A stretch of DNA of 9,492 bases from Chitinophagaceae bacterium (GTDB taxonomy: Bacteria > Bacteroidota > Bacteroidia > Chitinophagales > Chitinophagaceae): positions 1 to 9,492 of the forward strand of contig PLXD01000647.1 in the NCBI GenBank assembly GCA_003151295.1. The letters run 5' to 3'. Positions 1-7,209 of this stretch are shown here, piece by piece (the stretch's first letter is position 1; each line of letters begins with the position of its first letter). The notes under the pieces were generated by a model. The model saw nothing but the letters and a program-made list of their open reading frames with translations, had not been told where the DNA came from and searched no databases. A program made the position numbers and the translations under genes.

Positions 1-1337
1 TTAATGGAAAAACGATGCACCAGCGGTACTATTTCACCGGGAGCCAGCATCAGCGGGGCCGCTGCGGGTAAGCTGAGCCCTTCGGCCGTGACAACCTGCG
101 CAGCGACGGTATCCCCGGAAGGGTTGTCCAGGAAGAGGAGTTCCCCTGCAGCGCTATGCCTGGCCGTTAGCCTGACCGCGGTATCCACCCTAAAAGATCG
201 GTACCGGGCCGTCGCATCCTCGCTGTTGGCGAGGATCTCCTGGAAACTACCGGCAAACAAGGCCGCACGTTTGAAGCTATAATAGATCGGCCGCAGATCG
301 CCGGCCTGCCCGACGGCCGCTCCATAATCATAAGAAGCGGCATCCTCATCGTTATTGGTATAGCCAAAATTCGAGCCCCCATACGCCATATAATAATTGT
401 AGCCATTCCCCCCATGGGCGATGATCTTCCATGTTCGCCGCCCATACTCCCGCGCCTCTTTTTCCCCGGAACCATAGCCGTTATACCATACGCTCCAGAA
501 CTCGGTAGAAAACCACGGATTAGGCCGCGTGGAGTCATCCAGGTTCCCATCCCAGACCTGGTTCCCGGGTTGATCGCTGGGCTGGCTCCCGGGTCGATCC
601 GCGGCCGGATCGTTGGAATGATGTAATCCGCTGAAGAAATAAGGCACTTCCAGCCCCAGCGATAAGGCTTTGTCCCGCAGGTGATGGAAATAGCCGTCCG
701 GCATCGCCGTTCCCCATCCCTTCGGATGCTCGTTCTCAAGCTGCACCAGTATGACGGCTCCGCCATGATGGATCTGATTTTTCGACACAATGGGCAGGAG
801 CCGGTCGAAGAAACGGTCCGTATATTTTTCGAAAGCGGCATTGTCCTCACGGACACGCACACCTTCTTTGAAACGAAGCCATAAAGGATATCCTCCGTTG
901 TCCCATTCGGCGCAATAATAAGGCCCTACCCGAACGATGGCATACATCCCCATCCGGTTCACCATTTGCAGAAAAGCGTCCAGCCCATGATCGCCGGAGA
1001 AATCGAACTGCCCTTCCTGCGGTTCATGGAAATTCCAGAAAGTATAGATCTCGATACAGTTGAAACCGGCCCGTTTAAGACGCAGCAACCGGTCATGCCA
1101 GAGTTCATGGGGCACACGCGCATATTCCATGCCCGCAGATACCAGGAAGACCCGCCGGCCCCTGACCAGGAAACCCTTGCTGTCGAAATCGATACAGTGC
1201 CGCGCTGCTGCAGCCGCAGGGAATATATGATCGTTCGAACCCGGCGACGATTGCGCGTTCACGCCGGATCCTGGACCCGGCACCGAAAGCAACAGCAGGA
1301 GCAGCCGCAAAAGGATCGGAGAGGCGGAACATTTCAT
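1..1337 (-). CDS. GH35 beta-galactosidase, secreted (3' end beyond window)
   Basis: This is an exo-beta-galactosidase that hydrolyses terminal non-reducing beta-Gal with retention. About 445 codons are visible, open to base 1 with no stop, so the C-terminal part of the protein is missing. Residues 1-29 form a Sec signal peptide with a Leu-rich core (LLRLLLLLLSV) and likely cleavage after VNA; no lipobox is seen, so a soluble periplasmic or secreted enzyme is expected. The GH35 TIM barrel starts near residue 50. Family landmarks in order are EYARVP (71-76), WNFHEP (101-106), GPYYCAEWDNGGYPLW (138-153), QLENEH with acid/base E203 (codon 729-731), STEFW with nucleophile E279 (codon 501-503), and YMAYGGSNFGYTN (316-328). 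The catalytic assignments follow from GH35 family alignment. The usual Tyr/Phe after ENE is His here, and the usual His of the SGxxHY motif is Glu, pointing to a divergent subgroup. An in-frame ATG at 1364 adds nine residues; 1337 was chosen because it puts the basic residues right before the hydrophobic core. Family is near certain; substrate linkage is not. Confidence 0.93.
   Translation of the reverse strand, partial: MKCSASPILLRLLLLLLSVPGPGSGVNAQSSPGSNDHIFPAAAAARHCIDFDSKGFLVRGRRVFLVSAGMEYARVPHELWHDRLLRLKRAGFNCIEIYTFWNFHEPQEGQFDFSGDHGLDAFLQMVNRMGMYAIVRVGPYYCAEWDNGGYPLWLRFKEGVRVREDNAAFEKYTDRFFDRLLPIVSKNQIHHGGAVILVQLENEHPKGWGTAMPDGYFHHLRDKALSLGLEVPYFFSGLHHSNDPAADRPGSQPSDQPGNQVWDGNLDDSTRPNPWFSTEFWSVWYNGYGSGEKEAREYGRRTWKIIAHGGNGYNYYMAYGGSNFGYTNNDEDAASYDYGAAVGQAGDLRPIYYSFKRAALFAGSFQEILANSEDATARYRSFRVDTAVRLTARHSAAGELLFLDNPSGDTVAAQVVTAEGLSLPAAAPLMLAPGEIVPLVHRFSI
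558..599 (-). repeat. 24-bp-period imperfect tandem repeat inside GH35 gene
   Basis: Bases 558-575 and 582-599 match at 16 of 18 positions with a 24-bp period. They encode two similar octapeptides in a row, DRPGSQPS and DQPGNQVW (residues 247-262). The stretch lies between the acid/base (E203) and nucleophile (E279) regions, in a Pro/Gly/Asn-rich, loop-like segment, so it looks like a small in-frame duplication of a surface loop. Directly beside it, 595-601 and 606-612 form a perfect 7-bp inverted repeat with a 4-base loop. Confidence 0.7.
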
Positions 1338-1377
1338 GCTATGCTTCTTTACATTCATTTCCATGCATACTTCTTTA
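1330..1377 (-). promoter_or_regulatory. Duplicated translation-initiation motif for the GH35 gene
   Basis: On the minus strand two 22-nt imperfect copies lie 26 nt apart: 1377-1356 (TAAAGAAGTATGCATGG...) and 1351-1330 (TAAAGAAGCATAGCATG...). Each has a purine-rich AAAGAAG a few bases before an ATG. The two ATGs, at 1364 and 1337, are in the same frame, nine codons apart; a third in-frame ATG is at 1358. Either could start the GH35 protein. The downstream one gives the more usual signal peptide and the upstream one adds MEMNVKKHS. AAAGAAG is a weak ribosome-binding site, as is common in Bacteroidota. Confidence 0.5.
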
Positions 1378-1411
1378 TAATCGGTTCGATCTCTATTTCT
1401 TACTCTCCGGT

Positions 1412-4400
1412 TCAATCCTTGCTTCTTTTCTCCAGTTCTGCGATCGTTAAGTTAATCTGTTTGCCGATGGGATGGCCGTTTCGATAAGTCGCGACACGGA
1501 TCCAACTGGCGCCGGCCGGCAGCGTTAAGGCAGTCGAATAGCGGGGATAAAAAGGATCGGGATTGCCGTTATCGAAACTATAATAAATGTCCAGCCCGGT
1601 AACTTCGGTATGGATTGCGATCTTCCTCTCCCCGCCTTCCTTCACCATTTCAATGATGGGATCATAGGCGCTCCGCGCATAATTGACCCCGGCGCCGTCG
1701 AACCCGTCAAACTGCTTTTCCATCCGCTGCACAAACCCGTTCCAGTCCTTCTTATCCCGGGGTGACCACAGGACTTCGGCGAGAGCCAGGCTGCGGGGCC
1801 AGGTCATATACTGCACGTGCCGCTCATTATACACCGATTCGGTCCATAAATTCCCCTGGCCGCCCAGGATGTATTTTTCGGAAACGCCTTCGGGCACCGG
1901 TTCAAAATCATAACAGTCTTTTAGACGCAGGCCGCCATAGGTATCAGGTTCTACAGACCGGTCGCCCTGGTAAAGATCCAGGTAGCAATGTGCAGTAGGC
2001 GTCATGATCACTGAGTGCCCCTGTTTGGCTGCCTGTATGCCCCCATCCATGCCCCGCCAGCTCATCACGGTGGCTTCCGGCGCCAATCCACCTTCCAAAA
2101 TCTCATCCCACCCGATCAGCTTCTTATTTTTGGAAATCAATATTTTCTCCAGTCGCTTGACAAAATAGCTCTGCAATTCCTCCACCGTCTTCAAACCCTC
2201 CTCCTGCATCCTCCGCTGGCATTTCGGACAATCTTTCCAGAAGCCCTTAAAAGCCTCATCGCCGCCGATATGGATATAGGGACCCGGAAATAAAGCCGCC
2301 ACTTCGGTGAAGATCTTATCCAGGACCTCAAATACTTTTTCATTACCGGGGCATAATGCGTTATCGACCTCGCCGTAAAATTTACTGCCCGGGTTGACGG
2401 CATATTGCAGCCCCGTAGAAGACAATTCTGGATATGCCGCGATCAGCGCCAGGCTATGACCCGGCACATCGATCTCCGGAAGGATCGTTACGTATCTTTC
2501 CGCAGCATACCTGACGATCTCCCTGATATCCTCCTGTGTGTAATATCCCCCGTAATCCGCCTTCTCCCCATTCCCGGGAGGCTGGAACGTCCACCACTGG
2601 CCGGTCCGAGGCACCCGCCAGGCTCCGATCCGGGTCAATGCGGGCAGGGATTTGATTTCGATCCTCCATCCCTGGTCATCGGAGAGATGCCAATGGAAGA
2701 CGTTGAATTTATATTTCACCAGTTGATCGATATATTTTTTAACGACCTCTTTCGTAAAGAAATGACGGCTCACATCCAGCATCAGCCCTCTCCAGGCAAA
2801 ACGGGGAGTATCCACGATACTCAATGCCGGAAGGGTCCGCTCCTTGCCCCCTGCCCCTGCATAGTCCATTCCCCTGGCCCCGGGCCCATCGGTCATAGGA
2901 GAAACAGGCAATAACTGCAACAGCGTCTGTATACCATAAAAGAGCCCGGCAGCCTCATTAGCACGGATGGCGATATGACCGGCATGAATGTCCAGCTTAT
3001 ACCCCTCCTTGCCCAATGCGGAATCGGGTTCTTTCAATAGTTGTAAAGAAATAAAAGACATTTTACCCGCATCACCCAGGACCAAAGGCTTATACCCCAA
3101 TGGGGCCGAGAGCAAGCCGGCAAATAATTCACCCAGTTGTTTAAGATCCTTGTTTTCCCGGGAAAGGACGATCCGGATCGATGAGCCGATCTTAAAACCC
3201 GGCTCGCCAAGTGTCTGCATGGACACCGGCAGGGGAACGATCGACACGGACGGCTCCTTTGAAAGAGATAGGTTCTGCAGGGTTCCTCCCGCCGGCGACG
3301 ACGAGCTATAGCCAAGAGCTCCCGCATATTTTTTATAAAGCGCCTGAGCTTCCCCTACCGGGTCGCCCTGCACGTTAGCAGGATAGGGATCATGACTGTT
3401 CACCCATTTCCACTCCTGGTCCTTGACCTTCGCATCGAAATCTTTCAGATCCGCCTCCTGTCCCTTCTCCAATGCCTGGTCGAGATACCGGAAAAACAGT
3501 TCCCAGCGGGGTTTATAAAAACCCTTGATGAGTCCCGACCACTGACGATTGGAATATTCCCGCAGCCCACTTTCCTTATCTCCCCAGAGCGTGATCAGGT
3601 CGCGGGCATTCTGTTCATAGAGGTCCTTCTCGGCGGCCTCAACGCCATTGCGCCGGGCATCCGCGATCCATTTACCCAGCAAAAAGTCTTTACGGGTGGC
3701 AAGCAAGCGGTCCATATCGTCCATCAGCTCCAGGAACCGCAGGCTATATTTCTTATAAGCAGGGGCATCTTTCTGCCGGTAGGCTTCTACCCATTTTTGT
3801 TGCAACGGGCTGGCATAGTTTGCCAACACCTGCCGGGTGATATCCACCAGGTCATATCGGAAACCATCGTTATTCTTAAGTACCGGCGCCGCCTGCAGGA
3901 ACAGTCTCCAGGCCTGCACCAGCTGCGCGGGATCATAATCCAGTTTGGTATTCACCCGGTCGATGGCCTTTTCAAAAGTCGGACGGCCCACGATAATCGA
4001 CTCCTGGCCTCCTTCCCCTAATCCACCCCGGTAGACACTGGACTCCAGCAACCGCCAGGCCTCATTAATGGAAGCATTGGCCACCCCGTAACGCTCCCGC
4101 GCATATTGCAGTAACCACCCATTCAATTTCACCGGTTCGTCCTGCCAGACATTTTCGAGCATCAGCTGATATAGGGCCGGATTCTGCTCGATCCCCTCAG
4201 GGGTAAGTCCGATCCCAACCATTTTACCCGACGCGGGATCGTGGAGAGCGGCCGAAGGATCCTCCGCCACATGCGTCATCCTTCCCCAAAGGCTGACATT
4301 GCCCCCGAAATTATGCTGGAGGTTCCAGATCCAGGGCTTGCCATAATAGGCGGAGGTCCGGTTCCATACCGGGTGACTCTCGCTGTAAAGATCCAGGATG

Positions 4401-5530
4401 ATCATATGATCGTCCGGGACTGCATTTAATAGTCCTTGTATCTGGGCGGGTTTCCAGAAGGAAGCGTTATAATGAAACATCCATCCCTGCATGACCCAGA
4501 CCGCTTTCGGATCCGCCAGGGCCATGGAAGCAAAGACTTTTTTACTCATCTGGTCCAGGTAGGAAGAGTCGCTGGTCGGCGGCACATTCTCATTAAAGGT
4601 ATCGGCGGAATAGAGATGATCCGTACCGAAGGCCGCAGTCTGCGCTTCCAGGAATTTCCGGCCGATCGTCTCGAAGAGCGGGTCGGAAGGATCGAGAATA
4701 TAGACGTCCCCGAAACCGGCATCCCAATTGGTCTTCTTCACCTTCGCGGCGGGGAAACGGTCTTTAAAAGAAGGAGGTACATGTCCCGTAAAAGCAGGCA
4801 ATACCGTCTTCATCCCCAGGGCACGCTCTGCCTGCAGGATTTTTTTTTGCAGCGCCAGGTGACTCTCCTTCCAATGCGCGGGTAGAGGGCCGCCCCAAGC
4901 ATCGATATTTCCCATCCATAGCCAGGAGAAGTAAGCGGGACCGCTAAAAAAACGATCGAGTTCCGGGTCGGTAAAACCCATCGACCGGTACACCTGTTGC
5001 CAGATGGCCTCTTCGCCCGTCAGCGCCAGGGGCATATTGATACCGTTCAAGGCCATCCAATCGATTTCCTGCTGCCAACGGTCCCAGTCCCACCAGGCCA
5101 TGGAATACTGGAACGTGCAATAGTTGAGATAATACCGGTAGGTATAAGGAGTCGTCTTATGAACGGTAGCCCTGATGGCGGGCAATACCGCGGGTATGTC
5201 GAGATGCACCCCGTTCCAGGTGATCAGGCTATGGCAATCGTTCTTCAGGTAATAGTTCAGCGCCGAGGCGATACTCACGCGGTTGCTTCCACGTAGAAGG
5301 ACCTTTCCTGCAACGCTGCCTTTGGCCACCTCAAACACATCTTTGCCGTTCTCCGGGGCGATATACGCGATCTCAAACCGGGATGCCTGGTCCTTTACGA
5401 TCCGTTTTAAAAAAGCGCCGATAGCCTTCTTATCCAGGCTGTCCCGGCCGTTATTCTGCCGGGAGAAAGCGGAGAGGCTGAAAAGAAGAATCAGGATCAT
5501 ACCTGCCAGCATTCCTTTGATCATGTTCAT
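1412..5530 (-). CDS. Two-enzyme fusion: GH89 alpha-N-acetylglucosaminidase + GH20 beta-N-acetylhexosaminidase
   Basis: This 1372-residue secreted protein carries two complete exo-enzymes. A Sec signal peptide occupies residues 1-23 (hydrophobic core 7-20, likely cleavage after AFS; no lipobox). The GH89 half has a NAGLU N-terminal domain (~28-120), a TIM barrel (~125-460) and a helical C-terminal domain (~465-735). DTFNEN gives acid/base E314 and LTPEGIEQN gives nucleophile E445, nearly the same numbering as human NAGLU E316/E446. A short Ser/Gly-rich linker (~738-760) follows. The GH20 half has a beta/alpha N-terminal domain (~761-905) and a catalytic barrel (~908-1258). It holds the arginine in WRGLMLDVSRHF (R914), HWHLSDDQGWR, LPEIDVPGH and HIGGDEAF, with the substrate-assisted pair D1091/E1092, and later WDE (1141-1143) and LWTE. 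A CHB_HEX_C-like beta-sandwich (~1300-1362) ends the chain; no type 9 secretion C-terminal domain is evident. GH89 releases terminal alpha-GlcNAc and GH20 terminal beta-GlcNAc/GalNAc. Either half alone matches the length of a stand-alone enzyme. The start at 5530 gives a normal signal peptide; no strong ribosome-binding site is visible. Confidence 0.96.
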   Translation of the reverse strand: MNMIKGMLAGMILILLFSLSAFSRQNNGRDSLDKKAIGAFLKRIVKDQASRFEIAYIAPENGKDVFEVAKGSVAGKVLLRGSNRVSIASALNYYLKNDCHSLITWNGVHLDIPAVLPAIRATVHKTTPYTYRYYLNYCTFQYSMAWWDWDRWQQEIDWMALNGINMPLALTGEEAIWQQVYRSMGFTDPELDRFFSGPAYFSWLWMGNIDAWGGPLPAHWKESHLALQKKILQAERALGMKTVLPAFTGHVPPSFKDRFPAAKVKKTNWDAGFGDVYILDPSDPLFETIGRKFLEAQTAAFGTDHLYSADTFNENVPPTSDSSYLDQMSKKVFASMALADPKAVWVMQGWMFHYNASFWKPAQIQGLLNAVPDDHMIILDLYSESHPVWNRTSAYYGKPWIWNLQHNFGGNVSLWGRMTHVAEDPSAALHDPASGKMVGIGLTPEGIEQNPALYQLMLENVWQDEPVKLNGWLLQYARERYGVANASINEAWRLLESSVYRGGLGEGGQESIIVGRPTFEKAIDRVNTKLDYDPAQLVQAWRLFLQAAPVLKNNDGFRYDLVDITRQVLANYASPLQQKWVEAYRQKDAPAYKKYSLRFLELMDDMDRLLATRKDFLLGKWIADARRNGVEAAEKDLYEQNARDLITLWGDKESGLREYSNRQWSGLIKGFYKPRWELFFRYLDQALEKGQEADLKDFDAKVKDQEWKWVNSHDPYPANVQGDPVGEAQALYKKYAGALGYSSSSPAGGTLQNLSLSKEPSVSIVPLPVSMQTLGEPGFKIGSSIRIVLSRENKDLKQLGELFAGLLSAPLGYKPLVLGDAGKMSFISLQLLKEPDSALGKEGYKLDIHAGHIAIRANEAAGLFYGIQTLLQLLPVSPMTDGPGARGMDYAGAGGKERTLPALSIVDTPRFAWRGLMLDVSRHFFTKEVVKKYIDQLVKYKFNVFHWHLSDDQGWRIEIKSLPALTRIGAWRVPRTGQWWTFQPPGNGEKADYGGYYTQEDIREIVRYAAERYVTILPEIDVPGHSLALIAAYPELSSTGLQYAVNPGSKFYGEVDNALCPGNEKVFEVLDKIFTEVAALFPGPYIHIGGDEAFKGFWKDCPKCQRRMQEEGLKTVEELQSYFVKRLEKILISKNKKLIGWDEILEGGLAPEATVMSWRGMDGGIQAAKQGHSVIMTPTAHCYLDLYQGDRSVEPDTYGGLRLKDCYDFEPVPEGVSEKYILGGQGNLWTESVYNERHVQYMTWPRSLALAEVLWSPRDKKDWNGFVQRMEKQFDGFDGAGVNYARSAYDPIIEMVKEGGERKIAIHTEVTGLDIYYSFDNGNPDPFYPRYSTALTLPAGASWIRVATYRNGHPIGKQINLTIAELEKRSKD
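4840..4848 (-). repeat. A9 homopolymer in GH89 coding sequence
   Basis: Nine T on the plus strand read as nine A in the coding strand (CTG CAA AAA AAA ATC, encoding LQKKI near residues 227-231). The frame is intact here. A run this long early in a 1372-codon gene is a site where replication or transcription can slip, and also where sequencing errors occur. Confidence 0.8.
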
Positions 5531-5543
5531 AATATCACTGCTT

Positions 5544-5587
5544 AAAAAGGGAAAACTTATAAAAGGCTTGGCTTCTATAGGTTTTCC
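5544..5587 (-). terminator. Hairpin with U-tract between susD and GH89/GH20: attenuator or leaky terminator
   Basis: In the minus-strand RNA the 5' arm GGAAAAC-c-TATAGAAG (5587-5572) pairs with CTTTTATA-a-GTTTTCC (5565-5550) around the 6-nt loop CCAAGC. That gives 7 bp, one C·A mismatch, then 8 bp including one G·U. The stem is followed by C and five U (5548-5544), the layout of an intrinsic terminator, though the stem is A/U-rich and the tract short. The plus-strand reading has no T-tract, which supports the minus-strand orientation. It lies 30 nt after the susD stop and ends 19 nt before the GH89/GH20 start codon. It could lower enzyme expression relative to susCD, protect the 3' end of the susCD message, or limit ribosome access to the next start. 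Structure is seen; function is inferred. Confidence 0.6.
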
Positions 5588-5616
5588 GTAAAAAATTACA
5601 ATATCAATATTCTATT

Positions 5617-7191
5617 CTAATAGTTAGGATTCTGAACGATCACGCCCTTGCTCTCATCGATGATCTCCTGCGGGATGGGTATATAATAGTTCTTTGGCCT
5701 GACGAAAGTACGGGCCGGAATGATGACCGTGCCATTATAAGGTAGCAACGGTGATGCAGCCTTCGGCTTACTGACGATCGTATTGATATCTATGATTTGG
5801 TCCTTATCCCAGCGTAACAGATCCTGCCAGCGAATATTCTCCCCGGCGAGCTCCACCCTGCGCTCATGGATCAACTGTGGCATGCCCGCATCACTGACAG
5901 TGAATAGGCCTGCGCGCTGACGTACGGCATTGATCTCCGCATCCCCGGCGCCGGCGCCGTTCAGCCTGATCTTGGCTTCCGCCACCAGCAGGTAGACATC
6001 CGAACTGCGCAACAAGGGTTGCTTCAGGTTGAAATCGATACCTCCGTCGCCGTTGGCATCATAGGCCGTGTATTTCCGGATATAGTATCCCGTGGTAGTC
6101 ATCGAAGGCAGGAGCCTTCCGGTAGGCTGTCCAGCCATACCGGCAAATACTGGGCTGGTCGCATCGGACGCGCTGATTGTCGAGATATTGGTCTGATTGG
6201 GAATGGAATCGCCGACGGATATAAGCGTTGCCCTTTTGCGGATGGAATCCCCCGGTTCAAATTCTTCGGCAAAGTTCTCGGTGGGGTGATGGAAACCCCA
6301 TCCCTGCCAGGGTCTCGGGGAAAAATAGATGCTGATCGAGGAGTTCGGCAGGTTGAGTTCCCCGCTGCCATTCCAGACGGCAAAAAGGATCTCCGTATTG
6401 GTTTCCTGTTTCCCCGAAGTGAAATTATTGGTATAGCTGGGAGCCAGCGCATAGTTGGGATCGCTGACCACTTTGGAGCCATACGTGATGGCGGCCTGGA
6501 ACCGGTCCGCGGTCATATAGAGCTTGGTAAGCATCCCCCAGGCGGCCCCCTTGCTGACCCTGCCTGCATCTGCCGGGCCATAGGTCTCCGGCAACATATT
6601 CGCAGCATTTAAAAGATCGGATTCGACCCGTGCGCGAACACTGTCAACCGAGGATTTGGCCACATTATAGTTGCCCGCTAACACATTTGCTTCCTGGATC
6701 AGGGGCACTTCCCCGTAGATATTGCTCAGGATATAATATGCATAGGCCCGCAGGAAATAGGCTTCCCCCATGGAACGGGTCCGGATGGACTCGTCCATCA
6801 CGGGAACTTTGGGAATATAGATCAATGCGTTGTTGGCGCGGGCAATCTGCTCATAAGCGAATGGCCAGGTGATATAGACCAGCTGCTGGGTCGGATCGAC
6901 GTTCAAACGCTCGATCACCTTAAAGTCAGGATGGTCGCCGTCTACGGAAATATCGTCAGACTGATCATCGAAACAATAGAGGTCATGGCCGATCCAGTCC
7001 TCGGTAAAAATGATACTATAGATGCCCATCACGCCGGCGAGCACATCGTTCTGATTGCGCCAATAGTTAGCGGTGGTATATTCTCCTGTCGGGTTCTGGT
7101 TCAAGGGTTTCTTGATACATCCATAAAGGATACTGATCGCCAGTACAGACAGGGAAGAAATGATAAAATATTTTATAGTCTTCTGTTGCAT
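5617..7191 (-). CDS. susD: SusD/RagB-family glycan-binding outer-membrane lipoprotein
   Basis: This is a surface lipoprotein that acts as the lid of a SusC transporter and helps capture oligosaccharides. It is complete at 524 residues, typical for the family. Residues 1-24 are a lipoprotein signal peptide with the lipobox ILYG-C and lipidation at C25, followed by the mature start CIKKPLNQNPTGEY, characteristic of SusD proteins. The helical TPR-like body includes RTRSMGEAYFLRAYAYY (137-153) and the downstream YGEVPLI. The C-terminal RagB/SusD hallmarks are LLRSSDVYLLVAEAKIRLN (393-411), INAVRQRAGL, HERRVELAGENIRWQDLLRW (442-461) and, near the end, YYIPIPQEII. The segment DANGDGGID (378-386) resembles a calcium-binding loop. 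The gene starts 18 nt after the susC stop with an A-rich leader, so it is very probably co-expressed with that partner. The specific glycan cannot be read from the sequence; neighbouring enzymes suggest a HexNAc/Gal glycan. Confidence 0.97.
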   Translation of the reverse strand: MQQKTIKYFIISSLSVLAISILYGCIKKPLNQNPTGEYTTANYWRNQNDVLAGVMGIYSIIFTEDWIGHDLYCFDDQSDDISVDGDHPDFKVIERLNVDPTQQLVYITWPFAYEQIARANNALIYIPKVPVMDESIRTRSMGEAYFLRAYAYYILSNIYGEVPLIQEANVLAGNYNVAKSSVDSVRARVESDLLNAANMLPETYGPADAGRVSKGAAWGMLTKLYMTADRFQAAITYGSKVVSDPNYALAPSYTNNFTSGKQETNTEILFAVWNGSGELNLPNSSISIYFSPRPWQGWGFHHPTENFAEEFEPGDSIRKRATLISVGDSIPNQTNISTISASDATSPVFAGMAGQPTGRLLPSMTTTGYYIRKYTAYDANGDGGIDFNLKQPLLRSSDVYLLVAEAKIRLNGAGAGDAEINAVRQRAGLFTVSDAGMPQLIHERRVELAGENIRWQDLLRWDKDQIIDINTIVSKPKAASPLLPYNGTVIIPARTFVRPKNYYIPIPQEIIDESKGVIVQNPNY

Positions 7192-7209
7192 ATTGTCTTT
7201 TTTAAAGGA
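7192..7209 (-). promoter_or_regulatory. A-rich translation leader of susD
   Basis: The whole susC-susD spacer is 18 nt. It reads TCCTTTAAAAAAGACAAT before the ATG, with an A6 run and AAAAGA about six bases upstream of the start. There is no GGAGG-type site. A-rich leaders of this kind are usual in Bacteroidota, and the short gap implies translation coupled to or following susC. Confidence 0.5.

Noticed and set aside
167..862. 231-codon minus-strand open frame starting MCVSVRTM
   Set aside because: It is a shifted frame of the GH35 gene; the true frame carries all GH35 motifs on both sides and is continuous, so no frameshift is needed.
1380..1392. Small inverted repeat ATCG-GTT-CGAT between GH89/GH20 and GH35
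   Set aside because: Only 4 bp with a 3-nt loop and no U-tract; not enough for a terminator or operator claim.
3392..4021. 209-codon open frame on the plus strand
   Set aside because: It is antisense to the GH89 C-terminal domain, whose protein sequence is coherent; no family signal is seen.
5531..5616. Possible internal promoter before GH89/GH20 (TAAGTTTT resembling TAnnTTTG)
   Set aside because: The match lacks the final G, overlaps the hairpin arm and has no TTG at the right distance upstream.
5941..5962. Repeated GGCGCC units in susD
   Set aside because: It is explained by Gly-Ala codons (GAGAG) in the protein; too short to be a separate element.
6019..6612. 197-codon open frame on the plus strand
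   Set aside because: It is antisense to the SusD gene and the translated protein looks like reverse-frame sequence without any domain.
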